A stretch of 64,000 nucleotides of DNA from Polaribacter sp. (GTDB taxonomy: Bacteria; Bacteroidota; Bacteroidia; Flavobacteriales; Flavobacteriaceae): positions 16,574-80,573 of the forward strand of contig JAQWGI010000021.1 in the NCBI GenBank assembly GCA_029238315.1. The letters are read 5' to 3'. The notes beneath the pieces are model-generated. The model did no database searches, had not been told where the DNA came from, and saw only the letters and a list, made by a program, of their open reading frames with translations. A program made the position numbers and the translations under genes. Positions within the stretch are counted from its first letter, which is position 1; each line of letters opens with the position of its first letter. Below, one piece after another: positions 9,319-18,086 of this stretch.

Positions 9319-10203
9319 ATGAAAAAACTAACAAAAGAAGACATATCTCCAGAAGTATTTGACTTATATGACGATTATGCACATAATAAAATTGACAGAA
9401 GAGGTTTTATTGAAAAACTAGGAATTTATGCTGTTGCAGGAGTTACGGTTCCGGCTTTATTAAGTTTTATGTCGCCAAATTACAAAGACACCATGACGGT
9501 TTTGTTTAATGATGATCGTATTGATTCTAAATATATTAATTACGACTCTCCAAAAGGTGGCGGAAGTATCAAAGGTTTATTATCTACACCAAAAGGAAAA
9601 GGAAAATTTCCTGGAGTTGTTGTTGTACACGAAAATAGAGGTTTGAATCCTTATATAGAAGATGTTGGAAGAAGAACTGCTGTTGATGGTTTTATTTCGT
9701 TAGCTCCAGACGCTTTAACTCCGCTTGGCGGTTATCCTGGAAATGATGATGACGGAAGAACCATGCAGCGTAAACGCGATAGAAATGAAATGTTAGAAGA
9801 TTTTATTGCTGCTTATAATTTTGTAAAAAATCATAAAGATTGCAATGGAAAAGTTGGTGTAGTTGGATTTTGTTTCGGTGGATGGATATCGAATATGATG
9901 GCTGTAAAAGTGCCTGATTTAGAAGCAGCAGTTCCTTATTACGGAAGACAACCAAACGATGAAGATGCAGCATTAGTGAAAGCTCCATTATTATTACAAT
10001 ATGGAGAATTAGACAAAAGAGTAAATGCTGGTTGGGAAGCTTATGAAAAAGTACTAAAAGCAAATAAGATTGAACATCAAGCACATTTTTATCCAAATGC
10101 AAATCATGGTTTTCATAACAATACAACGCCAAGATTTAAAAGAGATGCGGCCGAGTTATCTTGGAAAAGAACAATTGATTTCTTTAAAAAACATTTGTCT
10201 TAA
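9319..10203 (+). CDS. Dienelactone hydrolase family protein with Tat-like leader
   Basis: An alpha/beta-hydrolase of 294 residues in the dienelactone hydrolase family (Cys-Asp-His triad). The nucleophile is the Cys in VGFCFGGW near residue 178. The Asp is in GELDKRV and the His in NANHGFH near the C-terminus. An N-terminal stretch DRRGFIEKLGIYAVAGVTVPAL looks like a twin-arginine signal set back about 30 residues, so export to the periplasm is likely. I start at 9319 (MKKLTKEDISPEVF) rather than the open-frame start at 9265. It ends 6 bp before the PAP2 gene and probably heads that operon. Confidence 0.88.
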   Translation: MKKLTKEDISPEVFDLYDDYAHNKIDRRGFIEKLGIYAVAGVTVPALLSFMSPNYKDTMTVLFNDDRIDSKYINYDSPKGGGSIKGLLSTPKGKGKFPGVVVVHENRGLNPYIEDVGRRTAVDGFISLAPDALTPLGGYPGNDDDGRTMQRKRDRNEMLEDFIAAYNFVKNHKDCNGKVGVVGFCFGGWISNMMAVKVPDLEAAVPYYGRQPNDEDAALVKAPLLLQYGELDKRVNAGWEAYEKVLKANKIEHQAHFYPNANHGFHNNTTPRFKRDAAELSWKRTIDFFKKHLS

Positions 10204-10209
10204 TCTTTT

Positions 10210-11076
10210 ATGAATAGACTTATTAAAATTGATTTCCTTTTTTTAGGTTTTCTTTTCGCTACAACAATCTTGTTAGTTTGTTCTTGGAATCAAACCGAAA
10301 ATGCTGTTGATTTATTAATAACAAGAGGAGTTATTCTTGCGATTAGTTTAATGTTAATTTTGTTAAATCCTGTTTTGAACTCCAACCTTTTTAGCTTATT
10401 AAGAAATAGTTATCCAGTAATTATTGCTGGTTATTTTTATACAGAAACTGTTTACTACAATAAATTATTCTTCAAAAATTTAGATCCAATTTTTATAGAT
10501 TTTGATGAATCTATTTTTGGATTTCAACCAAGTTTAGAGTTCTCTAGAACTTTTTCTAGTTCTTGGTTTTCAGAATTGATGTATTTTGGGTACTTCTCTC
10601 TTTTCTTGATCATTATTAGTTTTGTACTCTTAATGTACTTTAAACGGAAAAAAATATTTTCTAAAAATATTTTTATTCTCTCATTTTCTTTTTTCTTTTT
10701 CTACTTTTTGTTTGCAATTTTCCCTTCTGCTGGTCCACAATTTTTTTTTAATGAAATTGACAGTAAAGTTCCAGTAAACGGATATATATTTAAAAACATT
10801 ATGCACATTATCCAAGCAAGTGCAGAGCAACCAACTGGTGCTTTTCCAAGTTCTCATGTAGGTATTAGCGTTACAATTTTAATTTTAGCCAGAAAACATT
10901 TAACGTATTTTTTTAAAATTTGCTTGCCGTTGGTTATCTTGTTAATTCTATCTACCGTTTATATCAAAGCGCATTACGCTGTAGACGCAATTTTTGGACT
11001 TTTTATTACTCCAATTATAGTATATTTAGCAACTATTATATACAATTACCCTTCAAAAAAGGAACTCATCAACTAA
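10210..11076 (+). CDS. PAP2 superfamily (Aur1-like) membrane phosphatase/phosphotransferase
   Basis: An integral membrane protein of 288 residues with about six helices. The PAP2 motifs are visible: GAFPSSHVGISV (core SxxxH) near residues 213-224, and HYAVDAIFG near 257, supplying the second catalytic His and Asp. Short loops and spacing resemble the inositolphosphotransferase-like PAP2_3 group more than the soluble acid phosphatases. It lies 6 bp after the hydrolase and 8 bp before the GNAT-like gene. A role in lipid head-group or undecaprenyl metabolism is inferred from the family. Confidence 0.82.
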   Translation: MNRLIKIDFLFLGFLFATTILLVCSWNQTENAVDLLITRGVILAISLMLILLNPVLNSNLFSLLRNSYPVIIAGYFYTETVYYNKLFFKNLDPIFIDFDESIFGFQPSLEFSRTFSSSWFSELMYFGYFSLFLIIISFVLLMYFKRKKIFSKNIFILSFSFFFFYFLFAIFPSAGPQFFFNEIDSKVPVNGYIFKNIMHIIQASAEQPTGAFPSSHVGISVTILILARKHLTYFFKICLPLVILLILSTVYIKAHYAVDAIFGLFITPIIVYLATIIYNYPSKKELIN

Positions 11077-11084
11077 CAAAATTT

Positions 11085-12203
11085 ATGATTCATCTTAGAG
11101 AAGTTATTCATTATAAAGATTTAAAAACCTTTATAAAATTACCTTATAAAATTCACAAAAACCATAAAGAATGGTTACCGCCATTATTAACTGATGAATA
11201 TAAAATCTTTGATAAAAAGAAAAATCATTCTTTTGGATATTGCGATACCATTATGTATTTAGCAATTAAAAACGGTGAGTTTGTTGGACGAATTATGGGA
11301 ATTATCAATCATAATTTCAACAAAGGTCATAACGAAAAAAACGCACGCTTTTTTGCTCTAGAATGCTATGATGACGTGAAGGTTTATGACAAATTAATTG
11401 AAGCAATTGAAATTTGGGGAAAAGAAAAGAACATGGAAAAAATTGTGGGTCCATTAGGTTTTTCTGATAAAGATCCACAAGGTTTTTTAACTGAAGGGTT
11501 TGATGATCCGATGACTGTAATGGTTACCAATTGTAGTTTTGATTATATGATTTCTCATACAGAAAGAAATGGTTATCAAAAGAAAATCGATTTATTTCAA
11601 TATCGTGTAGAATTAGAAAAAGAAACCCCAGAAATCTATATCAAAATTGCCGAACGTGTAAAATCTAGAGGTTTTACAATTTTAGAGTTTACCAAATCAT
11701 CAGAAATCAAACCGTACGTAAAAACGGTTTTCGATTTAATCAACCAAACATACACAGATATTTACGGGTTTGCTCCTTTAGATGACACAGAAGCAACAGA
11801 GTTTTCTAATCGTTTTTTACCATTATTAAATCCGAATTACATTAAACTAGTAAAAGATAAAAATGATATTGTTGTGGCATTTTTGATAGCAATGCCAAAT
11901 ATTACCAGCGGATTTAGAAAAGCAAATGGACGCATTTTGCCGTTCGGGTTTTTACATCTTTTAAAAGCATTAAAAACCGCAACACAGTTAGATATGTTAT
12001 TAGGTTGCGTTCAACAAAAACACAGAAACTCTGGTTTGGATGCATTGATGTCTGTTGCCTTATTTGATGCTGCAAGAAAAGGAAATTTAAAAGTAATGGA
12101 CAGTCATTTAACCATGGAAGAAAACAAACAAATGCGTGCGACTTACGAGCGTATGAATCATACGATTTATAAGAAATATAGAATTTTCGAAAAAGCTTTA
12201 TGA
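11085..12203 (+). CDS. GNAT-fold acyltransferase-like protein (YghO-type)
   Basis: A 372-residue cytosolic protein of the long GNAT-fold family that includes E. coli YghO. Recognisable parts are YLAIKNGEFVGRIMGIINHNFN, the FFALECYDDVKVYDKL segment, KIVGPLGFSDKDPQGFL and a second GNAT-like half with VAFLIAMPNI and the C-terminal EENKQMRATYERM. Start at 11085 (MIHLREVIHYKD); the open frame extends upstream inside the PAP2 gene but that part is a shadow. It overlaps the MFS gene by 4 nt. A sphingolipid N-acyltransferase role is possible but unproven. Confidence 0.72.
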   Translation: MIHLREVIHYKDLKTFIKLPYKIHKNHKEWLPPLLTDEYKIFDKKKNHSFGYCDTIMYLAIKNGEFVGRIMGIINHNFNKGHNEKNARFFALECYDDVKVYDKLIEAIEIWGKEKNMEKIVGPLGFSDKDPQGFLTEGFDDPMTVMVTNCSFDYMISHTERNGYQKKIDLFQYRVELEKETPEIYIKIAERVKSRGFTILEFTKSSEIKPYVKTVFDLINQTYTDIYGFAPLDDTEATEFSNRFLPLLNPNYIKLVKDKNDIVVAFLIAMPNITSGFRKANGRILPFGFLHLLKALKTATQLDMLLGCVQQKHRNSGLDALMSVALFDAARKGNLKVMDSHLTMEENKQMRATYERMNHTIYKKYRIFEKAL

Positions 12204-13402
12204 ATAAAAAACCAATACTTGGATTAAAAGAAAACTGGATTCAGTTTACAATTCTAGTAATTGTTAACGCATTTGTTGGCGGAATGGTTGGTTTAGAAAG
12301 AACAATCTTCCCAAAATTTGCTGAACTCGAATTTGGAGTTGCTTCTAAAACGGCGATCCTTTCTTTTATCATGGCGTTCGGAATTACAAAAGCTATCACC
12401 AATTATTTTACAGGAAAATTAGCCAATAAATACGGACGAAAAAACTTATTGATTTTAGGTTGGATATTTGCACTTCCTATTCCGTTTATTTTAATGAATG
12501 CAACACATTGGAATTGGGTAATTTTCGCTAATATTTTATTAGGGATTAATCAAGGTTTAACCTGGAGTAGTACTGTTGTAATGAAGATTGATCTGGTTGG
12601 AGAAAAAGATAGAGGATTCGCAATGGGAATAAACGAATTTGCTGGTTATTTTGCAGTTGGCGTTGTGGCTTTTTTAACCGGAATTGTTGCTCAGAATTAT
12701 GGAATAACTCCATATCCTTTTTATATCGGAATTGGAATTTCTGTTATTGGACTACTACTTTCAATTTTGTTTGTAAATGATACTCGAAAATTTGTCAATC
12801 AAGAGCAAAAAGCTGACACAAAAAACAGCTTAGAAAATGTCTTTTTAGAAACTACTTTTAAAAACAAAAACCTAAGTGCAATTACACAAGCAGGTTTGGT
12901 TAATAATTTAAATGACGGAATGATTTGGGGTTTATTACCAATTCTATTATTTGATTTAAAATTCGACACAAAAAGCATTGGAATTATTGCTGCAGTGTAT
13001 CCAACTGTTTGGGGAATTGGACAATTATTTACTGGAAAAATGTCTGATCTTTATTCTAAAAAGAAAATGCTTTTTTGGGGAATGTTGATGCAAGGTTTTG
13101 CAATTATTTCAATAATTTACACAGCAGGTTTTTTGAATTTAATTTTTATTGCTGCCATTTTAGGTTTCGGAACGGCATTGGTTTATCCAACATTTTTGTC
13201 AGCAATTGCTTCTACCACTACTCCAACACAACGTGCAGAAAGCATTGGTGTTTTTCGTTTGTGGAGAGATTTAGGCTACGCAATTGGCGCAATTCTATCA
13301 GGAATTATTGCCGATATATGGGGAATTGAATATGCAATTATATCCATCGGAATGATTACAATTTTCTCTTCATTAATAATTCAATTTAGAATGAAAGATT
13401 AA
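12200..13402 (+). CDS. MFS transporter
   Basis: A 400-residue major facilitator superfamily carrier with about 12 hydrophobic helices. Between helices 2 and 3 is the family loop GKLANKYGRKNLL, a form of the GxLaDrxGrk motif. A related loop, GKMSDLYSKKKML, follows in the second half, with a cytoplasmic linker around residues 195-215. The substrate is not evident. Its ATG overlaps the preceding TGA (ATGA), so it is translationally coupled to the GNAT-like gene. The stop overlaps the convergent symporter's stop within TTAA at 13399-13402. Confidence 0.87.
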   Translation: MNKKPILGLKENWIQFTILVIVNAFVGGMVGLERTIFPKFAELEFGVASKTAILSFIMAFGITKAITNYFTGKLANKYGRKNLLILGWIFALPIPFILMNATHWNWVIFANILLGINQGLTWSSTVVMKIDLVGEKDRGFAMGINEFAGYFAVGVVAFLTGIVAQNYGITPYPFYIGIGISVIGLLLSILFVNDTRKFVNQEQKADTKNSLENVFLETTFKNKNLSAITQAGLVNNLNDGMIWGLLPILLFDLKFDTKSIGIIAAVYPTVWGIGQLFTGKMSDLYSKKKMLFWGMLMQGFAIISIIYTAGFLNLIFIAAILGFGTALVYPTFLSAIASTTTPTQRAESIGVFRLWRDLGYAIGAILSGIIADIWGIEYAIISIGMITIFSSLIIQFRMKD

Positions 13403-15072
13403 TCATTGGTAAACTCTATTTTTTGGGGTTTTATTGATTGTAGAATAATTGCAATTCCCATTACCAATATACAACCTAATAAATTTAACCATAAATATGG
13501 CAACCAATCTAGTAAAAACACAGCAATAATAATTACTTGCGTAATTAAAGCTGCAATAAATACAGCATTACCTTTTACAAATTTGATAAAAAATGCTAGT
13601 AAAAATATCCCTAAAACATTTCCATAGAAAATAGACCCAATAATATTTACTAGTTGAATTAAATTATCAACTAAATAAGCAAAACTAGCAAATAGGATTG
13701 CGAGAACACCCCATCCCAACGTAAACCATTTAGACATTTTTACATAATGCGCTTCCGTTTTTTCTTCTTTCACATTTCTTTTATATAAATCTATAACTGA
13801 TGTAGAAGCCAACGCATTTAATTCGGATGCCGTTGATGACATCGCTGCTGATAAAATTACCGCCAATAACAAACCTATTAAACCTCTTGGTAAATTGTTT
13901 AAAATAAAGTGTATAAACACATAATCTTTATCGTTGGTTTCAATAGAATCATCTGCTTTTTTAATAATCGTTTTTGCTTCTTCTTTTAAAGCAACACTTT
14001 TTACCTCTAACGCTTTTATAAGTGCTTTATCGCTTTCTTGAACTCCGTCTAAAACCAGTGTTTTTTTATCATTTTCTAATTGTTTGTAAGCTGTTACTAA
14101 TCCTTTATATTCATCTGCATAATCTGAATTAAGCACAGCTTCTTGCGCTTTCGGGTTAAAATTTATTGGCGCAGCATTAAATTGATAAAACACAAAAACC
14201 ATCACACCAACTAACAGAATAAAAAATTGCATTGGCACTTTTAACAATCCGTTAAACAACAAACCTAACTGACTTTCTCTAACTGATTTTCCAGATAAAT
14301 AACGTTGCACCTGACTTTGATCTGTTCCGAAATAAGACAACATTAAAAATGTACCTCCTAAAATCCCTGTCCAAACGGTATAACGATTGCTTAAATCAAA
14401 CGAAAAATCGAGTACCTCCATTTTCCCACTTGCGCCAGCAATATCTAGTGCATTAGAAAATGAAATGTCTTGTGGTAATTGATCTACAATCATATAAAAT
14501 GCTACCAGCATTCCAAAAAAAATGATAATCATTTGTTGCTTCTGCGTCACATTTACAGCTTTAGTTCCGCCGGTTACGGTGTAAATAATTACCAAAACTC
14601 CAATGATAATATTTAGCGTTACCAAATCCCAACCTAACACAGCAGATAAAATAATTGCTGGTGCAAAAATGGTAATTCCGGCTGCCAATCCACGTTGCAC
14701 TAAAAATAAAATCGCGGCCAATGTTCTTGTTTTTAAATCGAATCTTCCTTCTAAATATTCATAGGCTGTATACACATTTAATCTGTGGTAAATCGGAATA
14801 AAAACCAAACAAATAATTACCATTGCAATTGGCAATCCGAAGTAAAATTGTACAAATCCCATTCCGCTATGAAATGCTTGTCCGGGCGTTGATAAAAAAG
14901 TAATAGCACTTGCTTGTGTTGCCATTACCGACAAACCAATTGTCCACCATTTTGTATCGTTTCCTCCTTTAATATAATCTTGTACAGAAGTGTTTTTTCT
15001 TGTTTTATAAGCGCCAAAAAAAACAATAAAAGCTAAGGTAATAGAAAGAACAATCCAATCTAATAATTCCAT
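13399..15072 (-). CDS. Sodium:solute symporter (SSS family)
   Basis: A 557-residue sodium-coupled symporter of the SGLT/LeuT fold with about 13 helices. The TVTGGTKAVNVTQKQQM segment (near residue 165-180) is the usual SSS signature, and a Na-site-type helix SAAMSSTASELNALAST appears near residue 415. A hydrophilic insertion of about 75 residues, rich in Lys/Asp/Glu, lies around residues 305-375. The gene follows the 35-residue membrane peptide and the PIG-L deacetylase, suggesting uptake of a deacetylated sugar or a related product. Confidence 0.9.
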   Translation of the reverse strand: MELLDWIVLSITLAFIVFFGAYKTRKNTSVQDYIKGGNDTKWWTIGLSVMATQASAITFLSTPGQAFHSGMGFVQFYFGLPIAMVIICLVFIPIYHRLNVYTAYEYLEGRFDLKTRTLAAILFLVQRGLAAGITIFAPAIILSAVLGWDLVTLNIIIGVLVIIYTVTGGTKAVNVTQKQQMIIIFFGMLVAFYMIVDQLPQDISFSNALDIAGASGKMEVLDFSFDLSNRYTVWTGILGGTFLMLSYFGTDQSQVQRYLSGKSVRESQLGLLFNGLLKVPMQFFILLVGVMVFVFYQFNAAPINFNPKAQEAVLNSDYADEYKGLVTAYKQLENDKKTLVLDGVQESDKALIKALEVKSVALKEEAKTIIKKADDSIETNDKDYVFIHFILNNLPRGLIGLLLAVILSAAMSSTASELNALASTSVIDLYKRNVKEEKTEAHYVKMSKWFTLGWGVLAILFASFAYLVDNLIQLVNIIGSIFYGNVLGIFLLAFFIKFVKGNAVFIAALITQVIIIAVFLLDWLPYLWLNLLGCILVMGIAIILQSIKPQKIEFTND

Positions 15073-15083
15073 AATTTAAGTGC

Positions 15084-15191
15084 TTAATTTGAGAAATATG
15101 TTGTGATAAAATAAAAAAGAATGATGTATACAAAATTGGCAATCAGCACAACGCTGTATATTTTTTTCCAAGGACGTTTTTCGGTTTCCAT
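15084..15191 (-). CDS. Small single-pass membrane peptide, 35 aa
   Basis: Read directly from the minus strand: ATG at 15191 and TAA at 15084-15086. The peptide begins METEKRPWKKIYSVV and continues with one hydrophobic helix (about residues 13-32), ending TTYFSN. Charged residues come first, so the N-terminus is probably cytoplasmic. It fits exactly between the PIG-L gene (40 bp away) and the symporter (11 bp away), in the same direction, suggesting an operon and perhaps an accessory subunit of the symporter. It is too short for usual gene callers; no database family is claimed. Confidence 0.6.
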   Translation of the reverse strand: METEKRPWKKIYSVVLIANFVYIILFYFITTYFSN

Positions 15192-15230
15192 GATTTTATT
15201 TATTCTTTAATATTATTATTTGTCAGTTCG

Positions 15231-17762
15231 TTATTCTTTAATTTCAGTTTGCGTTTGAATATTTTCTTTTCCAATTGACAACATATTTGCAAAGATCTTA
15301 TACGCTCCAGAAACGCCTGCTGGCAATTCTCTAAAGAAACTTAAACCTGTATATATATAATATCCACTTCCATATTTTGCAGCTAATAAACTTCCGTTTT
15401 TAGCAGTTTCTCCTTTATCATTCATTGATAAAATTGGCGTGAATTCTTTTCCCCATTTATTCGGAAAATACAAACCACGTTCTTGAACCCAACCATCAAA
15501 ATCTGAAGTTTCTATTTTATTTGGAAAATTCATTAATGAATGATTTTTTGCTAAAATTTTCACCTCAGCAGTCTCGTCGGTAACACGATCTCTAGAAATC
15601 GATAAATCAAACGGTGCTTTCACATCAATCCCACCTCTTCCGCTTGTGTTGTATTGTACAATCATATTTCCACCTTTTTCTACATAATCTAATAAGAACT
15701 TTTGCTTGAATTTTAAAACCTCAGTCGTATTATACGCTCTAATTCCTATTACAACTGCATCAAATTTGTGTAAATTTTCTTGATTTATTTCTTCCGGATT
15801 AATTTCAATAACGGTATAACCAATTTGGCGTAAACTTTCTGGAACTGCATCACCAGCACCTTTAATATAACCGATATAATTTCCATTTTTCTGAATATCT
15901 AATCGAACTATTTTTGCTTCAGAGTTCATCAATACAGATTGTTTCGGAATGTGATTGTAATTGATTTCAATCAATTCTTTTGTGTATTTCTTTCCGTCTA
16001 TAACGGCAATACTTTTTAAGATTCCTTCTGACTGTTTTGCTGGCGGACTTACCATAAAATCAACCGTTAAATTATCGCCCTTTTGAGCAATTGAAAACGG
16101 AATTTGCTTCGGAGAAACATTCCAATTATTAGGAATTTCTAATTGTACATTTCCTTTACTATTTTTCTTTCCTGCACTAACAACAACTTGCACTTTTTGT
16201 GGTTTTTCGTCAGAAAAAATAATTACTTTATTTGCTAATTTGGTGGTTACTTCTGGCAACACTTCAAAAGGTTCATAAATTTCTCCAATATCTCTTTTAG
16301 AATATCTATAGACTACATCTTTTGTAAAAGTAATGTTATGTTCCAAAATATTTAAATTGAATTCAACTTGGAAAGGACGGTTCGATTCTGGGTTTCCAAT
16401 TTGTGTAGGATCTTTAACCGAGTACATTCCCAACGTTCCTTTATCTCTTAACCAATACGGATCAGAATACGATTTATTCTTAGAATTGATTTTATCTGAA
16501 ATGTTTAAACGAACATTATTTTTTAATGATTTTTCAGTTGATTTAACAACGTTGATTCCGTTTTCCTTAAAACTATAACTTTCAAAAAAAGTTGTGATAT
16601 CACTTCTATTTAACGCTTCAATTCTAATTTCTACGGCTTCATCTGCTGTTGTACTCGAATTGGTTGCAGAAACCTCTAAATACAACCCTGCAGCAGCTTC
16701 AATAATTTCTTTTATTTGTTTGATTTTAATTTTTCTCCAATGAGAATCTTCTAACAATTTAATCTTATCAAAAGCTTTTAATATTTCTGGTAAGTGTTTT
16801 GAGGGATTTGAAAAATCGAAATCCTTTTCAACTTTATATAAAATAGCACCAATCTCTTGTCCGCCTTTTACACGATTCCATTTTGTATTAATTCCCGAGA
16901 AAATATCGTTAGGATCTGTAGGTTTATCACCTTTTAAAAATTCTACATATTCTTGTTGACTTCCACGTGTTGTTAATCTTCCAAAACCTTGACATAAATG
17001 TTGGCTACTTGCTAAGGCTGCAACTTCGTTATTTGACAATCCTTTTAACGGATAATATACACCAACATCAAAAGATGCTAATTTGCCTTTGGTTGCTTTT
17101 TCAAATGCTGCTTGATTTTTAAAAGACCAAGGAGAAGTATTATAATACAAACGTTTTGGTTGCCAAGCTTCTGTATTTTTAAGTTGATTCTGAAATTTGC
17201 TTTTATCACCTGCTAAATCAAAAGCTTCTACACTTAACATTGCCGAAGTTGTGTGATGACCATGGGTTGTCCCTGGAGTTCTGTGATTAAATCTGTTGAT
17301 AATTACATCTGGTTTAAACGTTCTAATTGCCCAAACAACATCGCTTAATACTTTGTCTTTTTCCCAAAACTCTAGTGTTTCTTTCGGATGTTTAGAATAG
17401 CCAAAATCATTTGCTCTGGTAAATAATTGTTCTCCACCATCTACGCTTCTTGCAGCTAACAATTCTTGTGTTCTAATCAATCCTAATAATTCTCTAATTT
17501 CTGGACCAATTAAATTCTGACCACCATCGCCACGAGTTAAAGATAAATATGCCGTTCTTGCTTTTTCATGATTCGCTAAATAAGAAATCAATCTGGTATT
17601 TTCATCATCTGGATGAGCAGCAACATATAACGCTGAACCTAAAAAATTTAGTTTCTGTATTTTTTCGTAAATCTGATTTGAGTTTAACTTTTTCGGTTTT
17701 TGTGCAACCAAAGTCACAGTAAAAAGGAATGCAACTATTGTGAAATATGTATATTTCTTCAT
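15231..17762 (-). CDS. Exported PIG-L (LmbE-like) deacetylase, 843 aa
   Basis: A large secreted zinc-dependent N-acetyl-sugar deacetylase. A signal peptide covers residues 1-20 (ends LVAQ). The PIG-L domain follows at about 35-280 with metal and catalytic motif AHPDDE (residues 59-64), RTAYLSLTRGDGGQN and the second metal motif TTHGHHTTS near residue 167. The remaining 550 residues contain beta-rich domains. A C-terminal ThuA-like part has VIEINPEEI, VVIGIRAYNT and GGNMIVQYNTSGRGG. Similar long proteins are common in Bacteroidota. The downstream symporter suggests scavenging. Confidence 0.87.
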   Translation of the reverse strand: MKKYTYFTIVAFLFTVTLVAQKPKKLNSNQIYEKIQKLNFLGSALYVAAHPDDENTRLISYLANHEKARTAYLSLTRGDGGQNLIGPEIRELLGLIRTQELLAARSVDGGEQLFTRANDFGYSKHPKETLEFWEKDKVLSDVVWAIRTFKPDVIINRFNHRTPGTTHGHHTTSAMLSVEAFDLAGDKSKFQNQLKNTEAWQPKRLYYNTSPWSFKNQAAFEKATKGKLASFDVGVYYPLKGLSNNEVAALASSQHLCQGFGRLTTRGSQQEYVEFLKGDKPTDPNDIFSGINTKWNRVKGGQEIGAILYKVEKDFDFSNPSKHLPEILKAFDKIKLLEDSHWRKIKIKQIKEIIEAAAGLYLEVSATNSSTTADEAVEIRIEALNRSDITTFFESYSFKENGINVVKSTEKSLKNNVRLNISDKINSKNKSYSDPYWLRDKGTLGMYSVKDPTQIGNPESNRPFQVEFNLNILEHNITFTKDVVYRYSKRDIGEIYEPFEVLPEVTTKLANKVIIFSDEKPQKVQVVVSAGKKNSKGNVQLEIPNNWNVSPKQIPFSIAQKGDNLTVDFMVSPPAKQSEGILKSIAVIDGKKYTKELIEINYNHIPKQSVLMNSEAKIVRLDIQKNGNYIGYIKGAGDAVPESLRQIGYTVIEINPEEINQENLHKFDAVVIGIRAYNTTEVLKFKQKFLLDYVEKGGNMIVQYNTSGRGGIDVKAPFDLSISRDRVTDETAEVKILAKNHSLMNFPNKIETSDFDGWVQERGLYFPNKWGKEFTPILSMNDKGETAKNGSLLAAKYGSGYYIYTGLSFFRELPAGVSGAYKIFANMLSIGKENIQTQTEIKE

Positions 17763-17869
17763 TAAAAAGTTTTTAAGTAGTCAAAACAAATATAGTATTT
17801 ATATGTTTTGGAATGAATTGCTTAAATAGCATTAACATAATTATAACAATCTACAAAAACTATAATTAT

Positions 17870-17978
17870 TGTCTGTTCGAGCGCAGTCGAGAACTATTAA
17901 ATTAAAAATGTTCTCGATACAATTTCAATTTTGACTTCGACTACGCTCAGTCGTCAAAAGAAATCACTCGAACTGACA
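17870..17978. repeat. Dispersed intergenic element (copy 3)
   Basis: It starts TGTCTGTTCGAGCGCAGTCG and ends AATCACTCGAACTGACA, so its ends are inverted repeats. An inner TTGACTTCGACTACGCTCAG pairs with the left part. Copy 6 at 21781-21867 shares both ends and the GAACTATT and TTCTCGATA inner segments, showing the two are members of one family. Confidence 0.65.
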
Positions 17979-18049
17979 GTGAGCTTTTTTCATCAACAAA
18001 TCGATTAAAAACTGTTGATAAATATATTTTTAGAATCACTTATTTAGAA

Positions 18050-18057
18050 TATATTTG
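18050..18057 (+). promoter_or_regulatory. Candidate -7 element of the dnaN promoter
   Basis: TATATTTG fits TAnnTTTG, 29 bp before the dnaN ATG. The -33 element is not clear (only T-rich sequence near 18026-18031). Confidence 0.4.
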
Positions 18058-18086
18058 TAAGTCTATACGTAACAAAAAACAAATCA

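Larger units (their letters stand above)
17763..18086. other. 324-bp divergent intergenic region (PIG-L gene / dnaN)
   Basis: It contains one copy of the dispersed TGTC/GACA element (17870-17978) and, close to dnaN, a candidate -7 box. I see no reading frame or RNA gene in it. Confidence 0.6.

Noticed and set aside
10920..11084. N-terminal extension of the GNAT-like protein
   Set aside because: It lies inside the PAP2 coding sequence in another frame and bears no family similarity.
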